The notes under the pieces: generated by a model | What the model saw: only the letters and a program-made list of their open reading frames with translations | What the model was told of the DNA's origin: nothing | The model's database searches: none | NCBI RefSeq assembly: GCF_003254565.1 | Contig: NZ_QJRI01000168.1 | Location: 62,001-126,000 of the forward strand | DNA from: Flavobacterium nitrogenifigens | GTDB lineage: Bacteria > Bacteroidota > Bacteroidia > Flavobacteriales > Flavobacteriaceae | Direction of reading: 5' to 3' | DNA: 64,000 bases | Position numbers and translations under genes: made by a program | Shown: positions 30,542 through 38,562 of the stretch, piece after piece | How positions within the stretch are numbered: position 1 is the first letter of the stretch | How the letters are laid out: the number at the start of each line of letters is the position of its first letter

Positions 30542-31681
30542 ATGAAACCATTAGAAGATTATTTAATTGTAGATTTCAGTCAGTTTCTTTCGGGCCCGTC
30601 GGCGAGTTTGCGTTTGGCCGATTTGGGAGCGCGTGTGATAAAAATTGAAAAACCGGGAACGGGAGATATCTGCCGTACTTTATATACTTCTGATTTGATT
30701 ATGAACGGCGAATCGTCTGTTTTTCATACCATCAACAGAAACAAAGAATCTTTTGCGATTGATTTTAAACAGCCAGAGGAACTTCAAAAATTAAAAAAAT
30801 TATTAGCCAAAGCTGATGTTGTGATGCATAATTTCAGACCCGGAGTTATGGAGCGCATTGGTTTGAGTTATGACGATGTAAAAAGCATTAATCCAAATGT
30901 GATTTATGGTTCGATTTCAGGTTTTGGAGAACATCCAGACTTGAAAGATTTGCCTGGTCAGGATTTACTTTTGCAATCTTTAACGGCTTTAACTTGGCTG
31001 AGTGGCAATCAAGAAGATGGTCCAGTTCCGATGGGATTATCGATTGTAGATATGCTTGCAGGAGCGCATTTGGCACAAGGAATTTTAGCGGCTTTATACC
31101 GAAAAGCAACGCATAATATTGGCGCACAAATTCAAGTCAGTATGCTGGAATCGGCATTTGATTTTCAATTTGAAACGATTACGACCTATTTTAATGATGG
31201 AGGAGAATTGCCTGTTCGAACGAAAACCAATAACGCACACGCTTATTTGGGCGCGCCATACGGAATTTACAAAACCATAAACGGTTATTTAGCGCTTGCA
31301 ATGGGATCTATTCCTGTTTTGGCTTCTCTGCTGCAATGCGATGCTTTATTGGCTTTTCCTGAAAATAAATTTACGCTTAGAGACGAAATCAAAAATATTC
31401 TTGCCGATCATTTGCAAACGCAAGAAACACAATTTTGGCTGGATATTTTAGAACCCGCAGACATTTGGTGCGCAGGAGTTTTAAACTATCAGCAGCTATT
31501 TGCTGAAGATGGATTTAAGGTTTTGAATTTCACTCAACAAGTCGAAATGTTGGACGGCTACACTTATAAAACAACGCGCTGTCCGATAAAAATTGACGGC
31601 GAATATCTGACTTCAGGAAAAGGTTCTCCAAAACTGGGTCAGGACAACGAGAAAATTATTAAAGAATTTATAGACTGTTAA
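30542..31681 (+). CDS. CaiB/BaiF (family III) CoA-transferase (2)
   Basis: A 379-residue paralogue of the preceding gene, alignable end to end: PLEDYLIVDFSQFLSGPSAS, LADLGARVIKIEKP, TINRNKESFAIDFKQP, HNFRPGVMERIGLSY, and the catalytic D170 in SIVDMLAGAHLAQGILAAL. Both copies keep the active-site aspartate at the same residue number, so neither looks degenerate. Divergence in the middle and C-terminal parts (for example VLASLLQCDALLAFPENK) suggests different substrates or a heterodimeric enzyme. Its stop codon shares one base with the start of the next gene, so translation is coupled to the second solute-binding-like protein. Confidence 0.9.
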   Translation: MKPLEDYLIVDFSQFLSGPSASLRLADLGARVIKIEKPGTGDICRTLYTSDLIMNGESSVFHTINRNKESFAIDFKQPEELQKLKKLLAKADVVMHNFRPGVMERIGLSYDDVKSINPNVIYGSISGFGEHPDLKDLPGQDLLLQSLTALTWLSGNQEDGPVPMGLSIVDMLAGAHLAQGILAALYRKATHNIGAQIQVSMLESAFDFQFETITTYFNDGGELPVRTKTNNAHAYLGAPYGIYKTINGYLALAMGSIPVLASLLQCDALLAFPENKFTLRDEIKNILADHLQTQETQFWLDILEPADIWCAGVLNYQQLFAEDGFKVLNFTQQVEMLDGYTYKTTRCPIKIDGEYLTSGKGSPKLGQDNEKIIKEFIDC

Positions 31682-32937
31682 TGGAAAAGATTAGAATCGC
31701 CGTTCGTAAATTCGATCCTTTCGAAAGTACACTTCGAAAATTATGGGATGCATTTTCACTTCAAAACAATATAAAAATGGAAGCTGAAATGGTTGCATTA
31801 GAACTTCATGATTTATATGAAACCACGATTTCAGAAAAGGGTTTAAAAGAAGGAAAATGGGATATTGCTCATATCAATACTGATTGGATTTTTGATGCTG
31901 CAAACGAAAATGCGGTTCTTAATTTATTTTCATTAATTGGAGAAAATCCGCCAGAAAATTATCCTTTTGGATGGCATAAATCGCTTTTGCACCTGCAGAA
32001 ATTAAGCAATGGCATTTTCGGACTTCCTTTTCACGACGGTCCTGAATGTCTGATTTATCGAAAAGATTTGTTCGAAAACGAAACAGAAAAAGAGAATTTC
32101 AAAAAACAGTTTGGTTACGAACTTTCTACACCAAAAACTTGGCAAGAATTCTCAGAAATAGCAACATTTTTTAATCGTCCCGAGCAAAATTTATACGGTG
32201 CTGTTTTTGCCAATTATCCAGACGGACACAATATGGTTTTCGATTTTTGCCTGCAATTATGGACACGCGGCGGTTCTTTATTAAACAAAAAAAATCAGAT
32301 TGACATTCATAACGTAGCGGCGATAAAAGCATTGGATTTTTATCGAAAAATGGTCAATGATGTAACTGCGGTTCATCCAAAATCGAGAGAATTTGGTTCG
32401 GTTGAAGCAGGTTTGGCTTTCGCCGAAGGACAAGCCGCCATGGCCATAAACTGGTTTGGATTTGCTTCTATGGCAGAAGTGATTGAAGAATCGAAAGTGA
32501 AAGGAAAAATCGATATCACTTCCCTCCCATCCGATCCAGGTCATAAAACGGCTTCTTTGAATGTATATTGGCTGTACACTATTGGTTCTGGGAGTAAACA
32601 CAAAAAACTGGCTTACGATTTTTTAAGATTTGCTACTACACCTGAAAGTGATAAATTATTGACCACAGAAGGCGGAATCGGATGCAGGAAATCGACTTGG
32701 AAAGATGAAGAAATCAATACTTTGATTCCATTTTATCATAAACTGGAAATGCTTCATGAAAATGCATTAACACTACCTCAAACACCAATCTGGCCAAAAG
32801 TAGCCGAACTTATTGACGGCACTGTTTTAAAAGCCATTGAAACAGATATTTCATCAGATATACTTTTAGAGGAAACTCAGAAAAAAATTAAAGAATTAAG
32901 TCAAGGAACAACATTACACAGCTCTGTCAAAAATTAA
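31681..32937 (+). CDS. Solute-binding-protein-like protein without signal peptide (2)
   Basis: A 418-residue protein again of the extracellular sugar-binding family 1 type: IRIAVRKFDPFESTLRKLWDAFS, GKWDIAHINTDWIFDAA, GIFGLPFHDGPECLIYRKDLFE, PKTWQEFSEIATFF, NYPDGHNMVFDFCLQLWTRGGSLL, AAIKALDFYRKMV, FAEGQAAMAINWFGFA and LLTTEGGIGCRK are all normal for the family. There is no signal peptide; the first beta-strand starts at residue 3. It is more typical of the family than the first such protein in the operon and not a close copy of it. It begins one base into the stop of the second CoA-transferase gene. Cytoplasmic location and lack of ABC partners make a transport role unlikely. Confidence 0.82.
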   Translation: MEKIRIAVRKFDPFESTLRKLWDAFSLQNNIKMEAEMVALELHDLYETTISEKGLKEGKWDIAHINTDWIFDAANENAVLNLFSLIGENPPENYPFGWHKSLLHLQKLSNGIFGLPFHDGPECLIYRKDLFENETEKENFKKQFGYELSTPKTWQEFSEIATFFNRPEQNLYGAVFANYPDGHNMVFDFCLQLWTRGGSLLNKKNQIDIHNVAAIKALDFYRKMVNDVTAVHPKSREFGSVEAGLAFAEGQAAMAINWFGFASMAEVIEESKVKGKIDITSLPSDPGHKTASLNVYWLYTIGSGSKHKKLAYDFLRFATTPESDKLLTTEGGIGCRKSTWKDEEINTLIPFYHKLEMLHENALTLPQTPIWPKVAELIDGTVLKAIETDISSDILLEETQKKIKELSQGTTLHSSVKN

Positions 32938-32970
32938 ACTTGACAGTCTTAATTTCAAAATATAGAAAAA

Positions 32971-34044
32971 ATGAATATTCAATATAAACCTTTACTTCCT
33001 CAAACAGAACAGCCCATTGTGATTATTGGAGCGAGCGGTATTGTAAAAGATGCCCATCTTCCTGCTTACGAAATGGCTGGTTTTAAAGTTTTTGGCATTA
33101 CCAACAGAACTATTTCGAAAGCATACGATTTACAGAAACAATTCAAAATCGATTATGTTTTTGAAAGTGTTGCCGATGCAGTAAAAAATGCGCCTTCAAA
33201 CGCTGTTTACGATATTACCGTTTTACCTGATCAATACATCGAAATTTTAGAACAATTGCCTGACGGCGCTGCAGTTTTGATTCAGAAACCAATGGGAAAT
33301 GATTTGGCTCAAGCACGTGAGATTGTCGAAGTCTGCGAAAGAAAAAATTTAGTTGCTGCTATTAACTTCCAACTGCGTTTTGCGTCGTTTGTAAGTGTTG
33401 CCAGATATTTAATCGATCAGGGAATTATTGGCGAATTATATGATTTAGAATTTAAAGTTACCGTAAATACACCTTGGGAATTGTTTCCTTTAATTAAAGA
33501 ACATCCGAGATTGGAGATTCTTTTCCATAGCGTTCATTATATTGACTGCATTCGATCTTTTCTGGGAAATCCTAAAAGTGTTTATGCTAAAACAGCCAAA
33601 CATCCGCTTAAAAAATTATCTTCCAGCCGATCTACGATTATTCTAGATTATGGCGAAGATAAACATGTTGTGATCAATACGAATCACGATCATCACTTTG
33701 GTCCAAAACACGAAGAAAGTTACATCAAATGGGAAGGAACAAAAGGCGCTGTTAAAGCAAAAATGGGCTTGTTGATGAACTATCCTGACGGTCTTCCTGA
33801 TGTTTTTGAATACGCGCTGCCAAAAAAAGATAATGAAAATGAATATGAATGGACAGAAGTAAAACTAGAAGGTTCGTGGTTTCCAGAAGCTTTTATTGGT
33901 GCAATGTCTAATCTAATGCGTTACAAAGAGGGTTCTGACCAAAAATTATCAGCAAGTGTTCAAGATGTTTTGAACACAATGAAAGTTGTAGAAGCTTGTT
34001 ATGAAAGTAACAAAAACGGCGGAATTTCTTTTGATGAAGTGTAA
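32971..34044 (+). CDS. Gfo/Idh/MocA-family oxidoreductase of the CoA-transferase operon
   Basis: A 357-residue protein. The Rossmann motif is VIIGASGIVKDAHLPAY (residues about 17-33). The family lysine motif appears as QKPMG instead of EKPxG. The dimer domain contains LRFASFVSVARYLID and the histidine-rich LFHSVHYIDCIRSFLG and NTNHDHHFGPKHEES segments, where active-site histidines usually lie. It should act with NAD(P) on a sugar, sugar acid or derived thioester in the cytoplasm. It follows the solute-binding-like gene by 33 bases and precedes the MaoC gene, so it probably works on an intermediate of the same pathway. Confidence 0.85.
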   Translation: MNIQYKPLLPQTEQPIVIIGASGIVKDAHLPAYEMAGFKVFGITNRTISKAYDLQKQFKIDYVFESVADAVKNAPSNAVYDITVLPDQYIEILEQLPDGAAVLIQKPMGNDLAQAREIVEVCERKNLVAAINFQLRFASFVSVARYLIDQGIIGELYDLEFKVTVNTPWELFPLIKEHPRLEILFHSVHYIDCIRSFLGNPKSVYAKTAKHPLKKLSSSRSTIILDYGEDKHVVINTNHDHHFGPKHEESYIKWEGTKGAVKAKMGLLMNYPDGLPDVFEYALPKKDNENEYEWTEVKLEGSWFPEAFIGAMSNLMRYKEGSDQKLSASVQDVLNTMKVVEACYESNKNGGISFDEV

Positions 34045-34150
34045 TTAAAACACTATATTTCAAAACCAAAAAACAAAATTTAAGTCCTCTTCAAAACAAA
34101 CCTGATTTTGAAATCTATTTGAAAGAGCTGACGAATAAAAAGAATAAATT

Positions 34151-34594
34151 ATGTATTTTAAATCGACTTTTTTCGAAGATTATCAAATCGACGACAAACG
34201 AGTAACTTTAGGCAGAACCATTACAGAAACTGATTTTGTAGTTCACGCTGGACACACTGGAGATTTCTTTCCGCACCACATGGACGAAGAATGGTGCAAA
34301 ACTCAGCCATTCGGACAAAGGATTGCGCACGGAACCATGGTTTTTGCGATCGGAATTGGATTAACAGCATCTGAAATAAATCCTGAAGCTTTTTCTAGAG
34401 GTTACGACAAAATGCGTTTTGTAAAACCAGTTCATATTGGTGACACTATTCATTCTGAAATTACAATTTCTGAAAAAGGAGAAGCCAAAAATCCTGAAAT
34501 GGGAACTGTTACAGAACACGTGGAAATCATTAACCAAAGAGGTGAAGTCGTTTTGGTATGTGATCATCTATTGCTTGTGAAGAAAAGGTCCTAA
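34151..34594 (+). CDS. MaoC-type (hot-dog fold) enoyl-CoA hydratase/dehydratase
   Basis: A 147-residue single hot-dog domain. The hydratase-2 motif is intact: [20 protein letters not shown] with D38 and H43 in the spacing (five residues) of the catalytic D/H pair of (R)-specific enoyl-CoA hydratase PhaJ, followed by [15 protein letters not shown]. The C-terminal strands [15 protein letters not shown] and [13 protein letters not shown] complete the fold. It should add or remove water on a CoA thioester, which agrees with the two CoA-transferases upstream. Substrates of this class are 2-enoyl-CoA or 3-hydroxyacyl-CoA types. The start is preceded by AAAAAGAATAAATT and no strong ribosome-binding site, as is usual in this phylum. 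Confidence 0.87.
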   Translation: MYFKSTFFEDYQIDDKRVTLGRTITETDFVVHAGHTGDFFPHHMDEEWCKTQPFGQRIAHGTMVFAIGIGLTASEINPEAFSRGYDKMRFVKPVHIGDTIHSEITISEKGEAKNPEMGTVTEHVEIINQRGEVVLVCDHLLLVKKRS

Positions 34595-34729
34595 GATGCT
34601 AAGATTCTAAGGTGCTAAGGTTTTAAAAACTTTGAGTCTTAGTGCCTTCGTGGCAAAAGAAAAAAACTTAGAATCTCAGCACCTCAGAACCTTAGAACCT
34701 ATAAAAAAATAAACTAAAAAACTATCTAA
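34595..34729. repeat. Inverted repeat of the CTAAG/CTTAG type upstream of fucP
   Basis: The spacer holds AAGATGCTAAGATTCTAAGG and GTGCTAAGG on the left and CTTAGAATCTCAGCACCTCAG and AACCTTAGAACC on the right, forming a long imperfect hairpin around TTGAGTCTTAGTGCC. No gene is seen. Confidence 0.65.
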
Positions 34730-36034
34730 ATGCAAATTACAAACCAAGCCGGCGATCAACATGAAGTGCCAACAGAAGGAGGAAATCAAAAACAATATCT
34801 TCTGCCTTTTATCCTCGTTACATGCCTATTTTTTCTGTGGGGAATGGCCCACAACTTAGATTCAGTTTTAATTCCGCACTTGAAAAAAGCGTGCGAATTA
34901 AACAATCGCCAATCTACTCTAATTGATACTTCTGTATTCTTTGCTTATTTTATCATGGCAATTCCTGCGGGAATGCTTATTAAAAGATTTGGTTATAAAA
35001 ACAGTATCATTACTGGATTATTAGTTTTTGCAGCAGGAGCATTTTTGTTCGTTCCAGCAGCTAATACCAGAACTTACGAACTGTTCTTATTTGCACTTTT
35101 TGTAATTGGATGCGGTTTAACGATTTTAGAAACTAGTGCAAACCCTTACGCAGCAATATTAGGACCTGCGGAATCCTCTTCTAAAAGATTGAATTTAGCA
35201 GCTTCTTTCAACGGATTGGCTGCCATGGTTGCTCCAATTGTAGGTTCGTTATTTATTCTTTCAGGAACCAATCATACACCAGAACAAATGGCAGCAATGC
35301 CTGAGGCAGAAAAAGTGGCTTATTTATTAGGCGAAGCAGCTTCTGTAAAAATGCCTTATATTGTTTTAGGAAGTATCTTAGTTTTGGTTGCTATTATATT
35401 TTACTTTGTACAACTGCCTTCAATGAAAGCGACTCATGCAGAAGCTGAAATTAAACCTGGATTTTTCTCTGTTTTAAAATTCAGACATTTAAGCTGGGGC
35501 GTTATTGCCCAATTTTTTTATGTTGGAGCTCAAGTTTGCATTACAAGTTTCTTCATCAGAATTGCACAGCAAGGTGCTGGATTAGACGAAAAAACTGCTG
35601 GATATTATTTAGGAATCTATGGTTTCCTTTTTATGGCAGGACGTTTTATTGGAACTTTCTTTTTACGTTTTGTAAAAGATTATGTTTTATTGTCAATCTA
35701 CTGCGTAATGAGCGTTTTACTTTGTTTAGTAGCGATTTACGGTTCTGGAATTGTGGTTATTTACGCTCTTGGCGGAATCGGGTTCTTTATGTCAATTATG
35801 TTTCCAACTATTTTTTCTTTAGGAATTAAAGGCTTAAAATCGAACACGGAAACGGGTTCTTCTTGGTTGGTAATGTCGATTGTTGGTGGCGCTATTATTC
35901 CTTACGGAATGGGAACTTTAATCGATATGAATCACGATGATATTCAGTCAGGATATATTATTCCGCTAGTTTGTTTCTTGATTATTCTTTCTTTTGGGGC
36001 TTTTGGTCATAAAGTGAAAACGGTTTCTGAATAG
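34730..36034 (+). CDS. fucP: FHS-family sugar/proton symporter, L-fucose permease (FucP) type
   Basis: A 434-residue MFS protein with about twelve membrane segments. The first helix, FFLWGMAHNLDSVLIPHL, holds D44 and the fourth, LTILETSANPYAAILGP, holds E134, which match the two acidic residues (D46 and E135) needed for proton-coupled fucose transport in E. coli FucP. Loop 2/3, GMLIKRFGYKNSI, is typical. The family also includes glucose/galactose and other sugar carriers, so L-fucose, L-rhamnose or galactose are all possible. It closes the operon that begins at 28137 and is expected to bring in the sugar used by the operon and by the divergent deoxyhexose enzymes. Confidence 0.82.
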   Translation: MQITNQAGDQHEVPTEGGNQKQYLLPFILVTCLFFLWGMAHNLDSVLIPHLKKACELNNRQSTLIDTSVFFAYFIMAIPAGMLIKRFGYKNSIITGLLVFAAGAFLFVPAANTRTYELFLFALFVIGCGLTILETSANPYAAILGPAESSSKRLNLAASFNGLAAMVAPIVGSLFILSGTNHTPEQMAAMPEAEKVAYLLGEAASVKMPYIVLGSILVLVAIIFYFVQLPSMKATHAEAEIKPGFFSVLKFRHLSWGVIAQFFYVGAQVCITSFFIRIAQQGAGLDEKTAGYYLGIYGFLFMAGRFIGTFFLRFVKDYVLLSIYCVMSVLLCLVAIYGSGIVVIYALGGIGFFMSIMFPTIFSLGIKGLKSNTETGSSWLVMSIVGGAIIPYGMGTLIDMNHDDIQSGYIIPLVCFLIILSFGAFGHKVKTVSE

Positions 36035-36089
36035 TTTTTTTGCCACTCCCGATAGCTATCGGGATATAGGATTAAAAAGGATTTTTTTT

Positions 36090-36401
36090 GCCACAACCCG
36101 AGCGATAGCGAACAGGCGAAGCAATTACACGAATTAACACGAATTTTTATTTTTAAAAATATCAATTGCCTCCAGCTAAAGCTGGAGGTTTTTTGTTTTT
36201 TTTGGAAATAAAAGGCTTTAGCCAAACTTTTGCGCCTAGTTTGGCTAAAGCCAATAAATGTAGAATCTAGTAACCTCCAGCTAAAGCTGGAGGCAATTCA
36301 TTTTAGCCATGAATTAGCATAAATTAAAACCTTTTATAAAAATAAAATTCGTGTTAATTCGTGCAATTGCTTCGCCTGTTCGCTATCGCTCGGGTAGTGG
36401 C
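36090..36401. repeat. Three-layer nested palindrome (about 310 bp)
   Basis: Outer arms (36090-36154 and about 36336-36401) are nearly perfect inverted copies that begin GCCAC and include CCCGAGCGATAGCGAACAGG. Inside lie two copies of a 20-bp palindrome with arms CCTCCAGCT (36169-36188 and 36274-36293). In the centre is a hairpin with perfect 14-bp arms GGCTTTAGCCAAAC (36214-36227, 36239-36252). No gene is present between 36035 and 36454. The structure may be an assembly of dispersed repeats. Confidence 0.85.
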
Positions 36402-36413
36402 TATAAAAAATCA

Positions 36414-36440
36414 AAAACGCCTCCAATTGGAGGCGTTTTC
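36414..36440. terminator. Terminator hairpin downstream of the 36958-36455 gene
   Basis: Stem AAAACGCCTCC / GGAGGCGTTTT with AATT loop, flanked by A and T runs. It is placed 14 bases beyond the stop of the minus-strand gene. Confidence 0.8.
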
Positions 36441-36454
36441 TTTAGTCATGTTTA

Positions 36455-36958
36455 TTAATGGTGTTTGCCATTACCGTGATCGTGGTTCTTGTCTGACTTA
36501 TTCTTTCCTTGGCTGTTTCCGTTGCCATTGTTCCCACTATTTCCTTTATCATTTCCGTAGTGGTTTCCGTTGTTGCCTTTTGGCTTTTCACCTCTATTTT
36601 TTTGAGGTTTTCCGTGGTAACCTTTCGGATATTCAGCTCTATGTTTTGAATGATAGTAATAAGGAGAATTTCCTCTATAATCAGTCAAAACTACTTTGTA
36701 TCCTGAATACAAATCATAGTTTCTATATATAGACGGAAGTCTTCTTTCACGAATCCATTTTCCGCTATTGGCATAAATAAATACACTTTGATTTATATCA
36801 TAATACACATCGATATCTGGCAAATAATAGTATCTGCTGTTGTCGTAACCTTGCGGCCCCCAATTTGGAGGAGTACCAATATTTACATTTACTGATACTT
36901 GAGCTTGAGCAAAAAATGCACTCATAAAAAGCACTGAGGCGAATATTAACTTTTTCAT
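36455..36958 (-). CDS. Secreted hypothetical protein with Asn/Gly/His-rich tail
   Basis: A 167-residue protein with a signal peptide ending at FFAQAQ. The core (about 20-105) has many tyrosines: PQGYDNSRYYYLPDIDVYYDIN and FIYANSGKWIRERRLP, a pattern found in small exported proteins of flavobacteria that are annotated only as hypothetical. From residue 110 on the sequence is low in complexity, rich in Asn, Gly, Lys and His, and ends DHGNGKHH; it may bind metal ions or be disordered. It is a single gene with its own terminator. I cannot assign a function. Confidence 0.65.
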   Translation of the reverse strand: MKKLIFASVLFMSAFFAQAQVSVNVNIGTPPNWGPQGYDNSRYYYLPDIDVYYDINQSVFIYANSGKWIRERRLPSIYRNYDLYSGYKVVLTDYRGNSPYYYHSKHRAEYPKGYHGKPQKNRGEKPKGNNGNHYGNDKGNSGNNGNGNSQGKNKSDKNHDHGNGKHH

Positions 36959-37092
36959 GTCTTTAGAATTTAAATGTTAACTGTAATAGATATTAATCGA
37001 AATTAATGCCAAAGATTTGTGATTCAAGCATTCATTATACAAAATTACGAAACTAATCGACGAATAGTGTTTTTTAAACGATGTACTTTTAA

Positions 37093-37123
37093 AAAAACCG
37101 TCTCAGATTTTGAGACGGTTTTT
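37093..37123. terminator. Terminator of the RND efflux operon
   Basis: Stem AAAAACCGTCTCA / TGAGACGGTTTTT with a short GATTT loop, 15 bases beyond the stop of the outer-membrane factor gene on the minus strand. Confidence 0.88.
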
Positions 37124-37137
37124 ATCATTATAAACAA

Positions 37138-38544
37138 TTATTTCCAACCACCACCCAACGCTCTGTACAAATTAATAACAGCTTGCAATTTTTGCAGATT
37201 ATCATTTACTCCGTTTAATTGCGCCGCTAAAAGGTTTTGCTGAGATGTTAATACATCTGTATAGTTAGTTGCAGAACTATATTCTAAAAGTTCTTGCGTA
37301 AAGTCTACTGCTTTCTCTAAAGCTGCAATTTGTTTCGCTCTAGAATCTTCTTTTTCAACAGCCATTTGGTACGCATACAAGGCATTTGAAACTTCCTGAC
37401 CTGCTACTAAAAGACTTTGCTGGAAATTATTATATGCTTGTAATTGTTGTGACTGCGCTGTAGTCAATCTCATTTTATTTAAGCCGTTATTGAATAAAGG
37501 CTGTGTTAGTCCTCCAATAATCGAATAAAAGATAGAATGGCTAAAGAAATCATTCAATTCTAAATTTGAAAATCCTGTGCTTGCTGTAAGCGTCAGACTT
37601 GGATAAAAATATGTTTTAGCCAAATTAGTTGATTCAAAAGCGACTCTGAAATTAAATTCCGCTTGACGGACATCTGGACGGTTATTTAATAACTGAGCAG
37701 GCATTCCGATTGCAATTTTTTCAGGAATAATCTGTGTTCCTAAAACGCCTCTATCAATTGGTCCTGGCCCTTGTCCAAGCAAAATATTTAAAGCATTTTC
37801 AGTTTCACGAATGCTTTGCTTCAAGTCTGGAATTAAAACTTCAGCCGCATGCTGATTGGCCTCACTCTGAACAACAGCCGCACCAGTTACAATTGCTCCT
37901 TCTTTTAAAGCTTTTATGGTTTCAACGTTTTCTATACGGCTTTTTAATGTTTCTTCCGTAATTTTTAACGATTCATCATAAGATAATAACAAGAAGTAAT
38001 TATTGGCAATATCAGCAATTAATTGCGTCTGAACGGCTTGTTTTGCAGCATCAGAAGCTAAATAAGTTGCTAGAGCCGCTCTTTTAGAACTACTTAATTT
38101 TCCCCATACATCAATCTCCCAAGAACTGCTTACACCTAATTTGTAAGTTGTAGTTAGAGTATTAATGTTGATTCCTGCTGGAAAGTTTAATCCTGCCTGA
38201 GATTGTTTGTTATGCGTTACATTAGCGTCCAACTGCAAGCTTGGGTAATAAGCCAATTTACTCTGACGCAGAGAAGCTCTTGCCTGAACAATATTCTCAA
38301 TTGCATTTTTCAGATTCAAGTTTTGTTCTAAACCTTTCTGGATTAATGCATTTAATTTTTCATCTTTAAAAACAGTATTCCAAGGCATGTCTGCAATTGT
38401 AGTCGAATCTGTTGTAGATTGATCACGATACAATTGGTCTGTTTTTAATGTTGTGGGACGTTCGTATTTTTTGGTAACAGAGCACGCACTAATAAGTGCG
38501 GCTGTCATTACCAGTAAAATATATTTATTTGAACTATTCGTCAT
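37138..38544 (-). CDS. RND efflux outer-membrane lipoprotein, OprM/NodT type
   Basis: A 468-residue TolC-like outer-membrane factor. The N-terminus ends in the lipobox ALISACSV, so it is lipidated like OprM. Typical features follow: WNTVFKDEKLNALIQKGLEQNLNLKNAIENIVQARASLRQSKLAYYPSLQLDANV, the RPDVRQAEFNFRVAFESTNLAKTYFYPSLTLTAS region (both parts described by motif only), and long heptad-rich helices that form the periplasmic barrel. It is the third gene of the operon membrane-fusion protein, pump, outer-membrane factor, and ends the unit with a strong terminator. It forms the exit duct for drugs or other compounds. Confidence 0.92.
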   Translation of the reverse strand: MTNSSNKYILLVMTAALISACSVTKKYERPTTLKTDQLYRDQSTTDSTTIADMPWNTVFKDEKLNALIQKGLEQNLNLKNAIENIVQARASLRQSKLAYYPSLQLDANVTHNKQSQAGLNFPAGININTLTTTYKLGVSSSWEIDVWGKLSSSKRAALATYLASDAAKQAVQTQLIADIANNYFLLLSYDESLKITEETLKSRIENVETIKALKEGAIVTGAAVVQSEANQHAAEVLIPDLKQSIRETENALNILLGQGPGPIDRGVLGTQIIPEKIAIGMPAQLLNNRPDVRQAEFNFRVAFESTNLAKTYFYPSLTLTASTGFSNLELNDFFSHSIFYSIIGGLTQPLFNNGLNKMRLTTAQSQQLQAYNNFQQSLLVAGQEVSNALYAYQMAVEKEDSRAKQIAALEKAVDFTQELLEYSSATNYTDVLTSQQNLLAAQLNGVNDNLQKLQAVINLYRALGGGWK

Positions 38545-38562
38545 TTTTGTTGTAATTTAAAT

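Noticed and set aside
28137..32937. Reading the two solute-binding-like genes as part of an ABC sugar importer
   Set aside because: No permease or ATPase gene is near and both proteins lack signal peptides.
36361..36732. 123-codon plus-strand frame across the palindrome and the hypothetical gene
   Set aside because: It crosses the terminator hairpin and runs opposite the Asn/Gly-rich coding region; the minus-strand gene has a proper signal peptide and is the real one.
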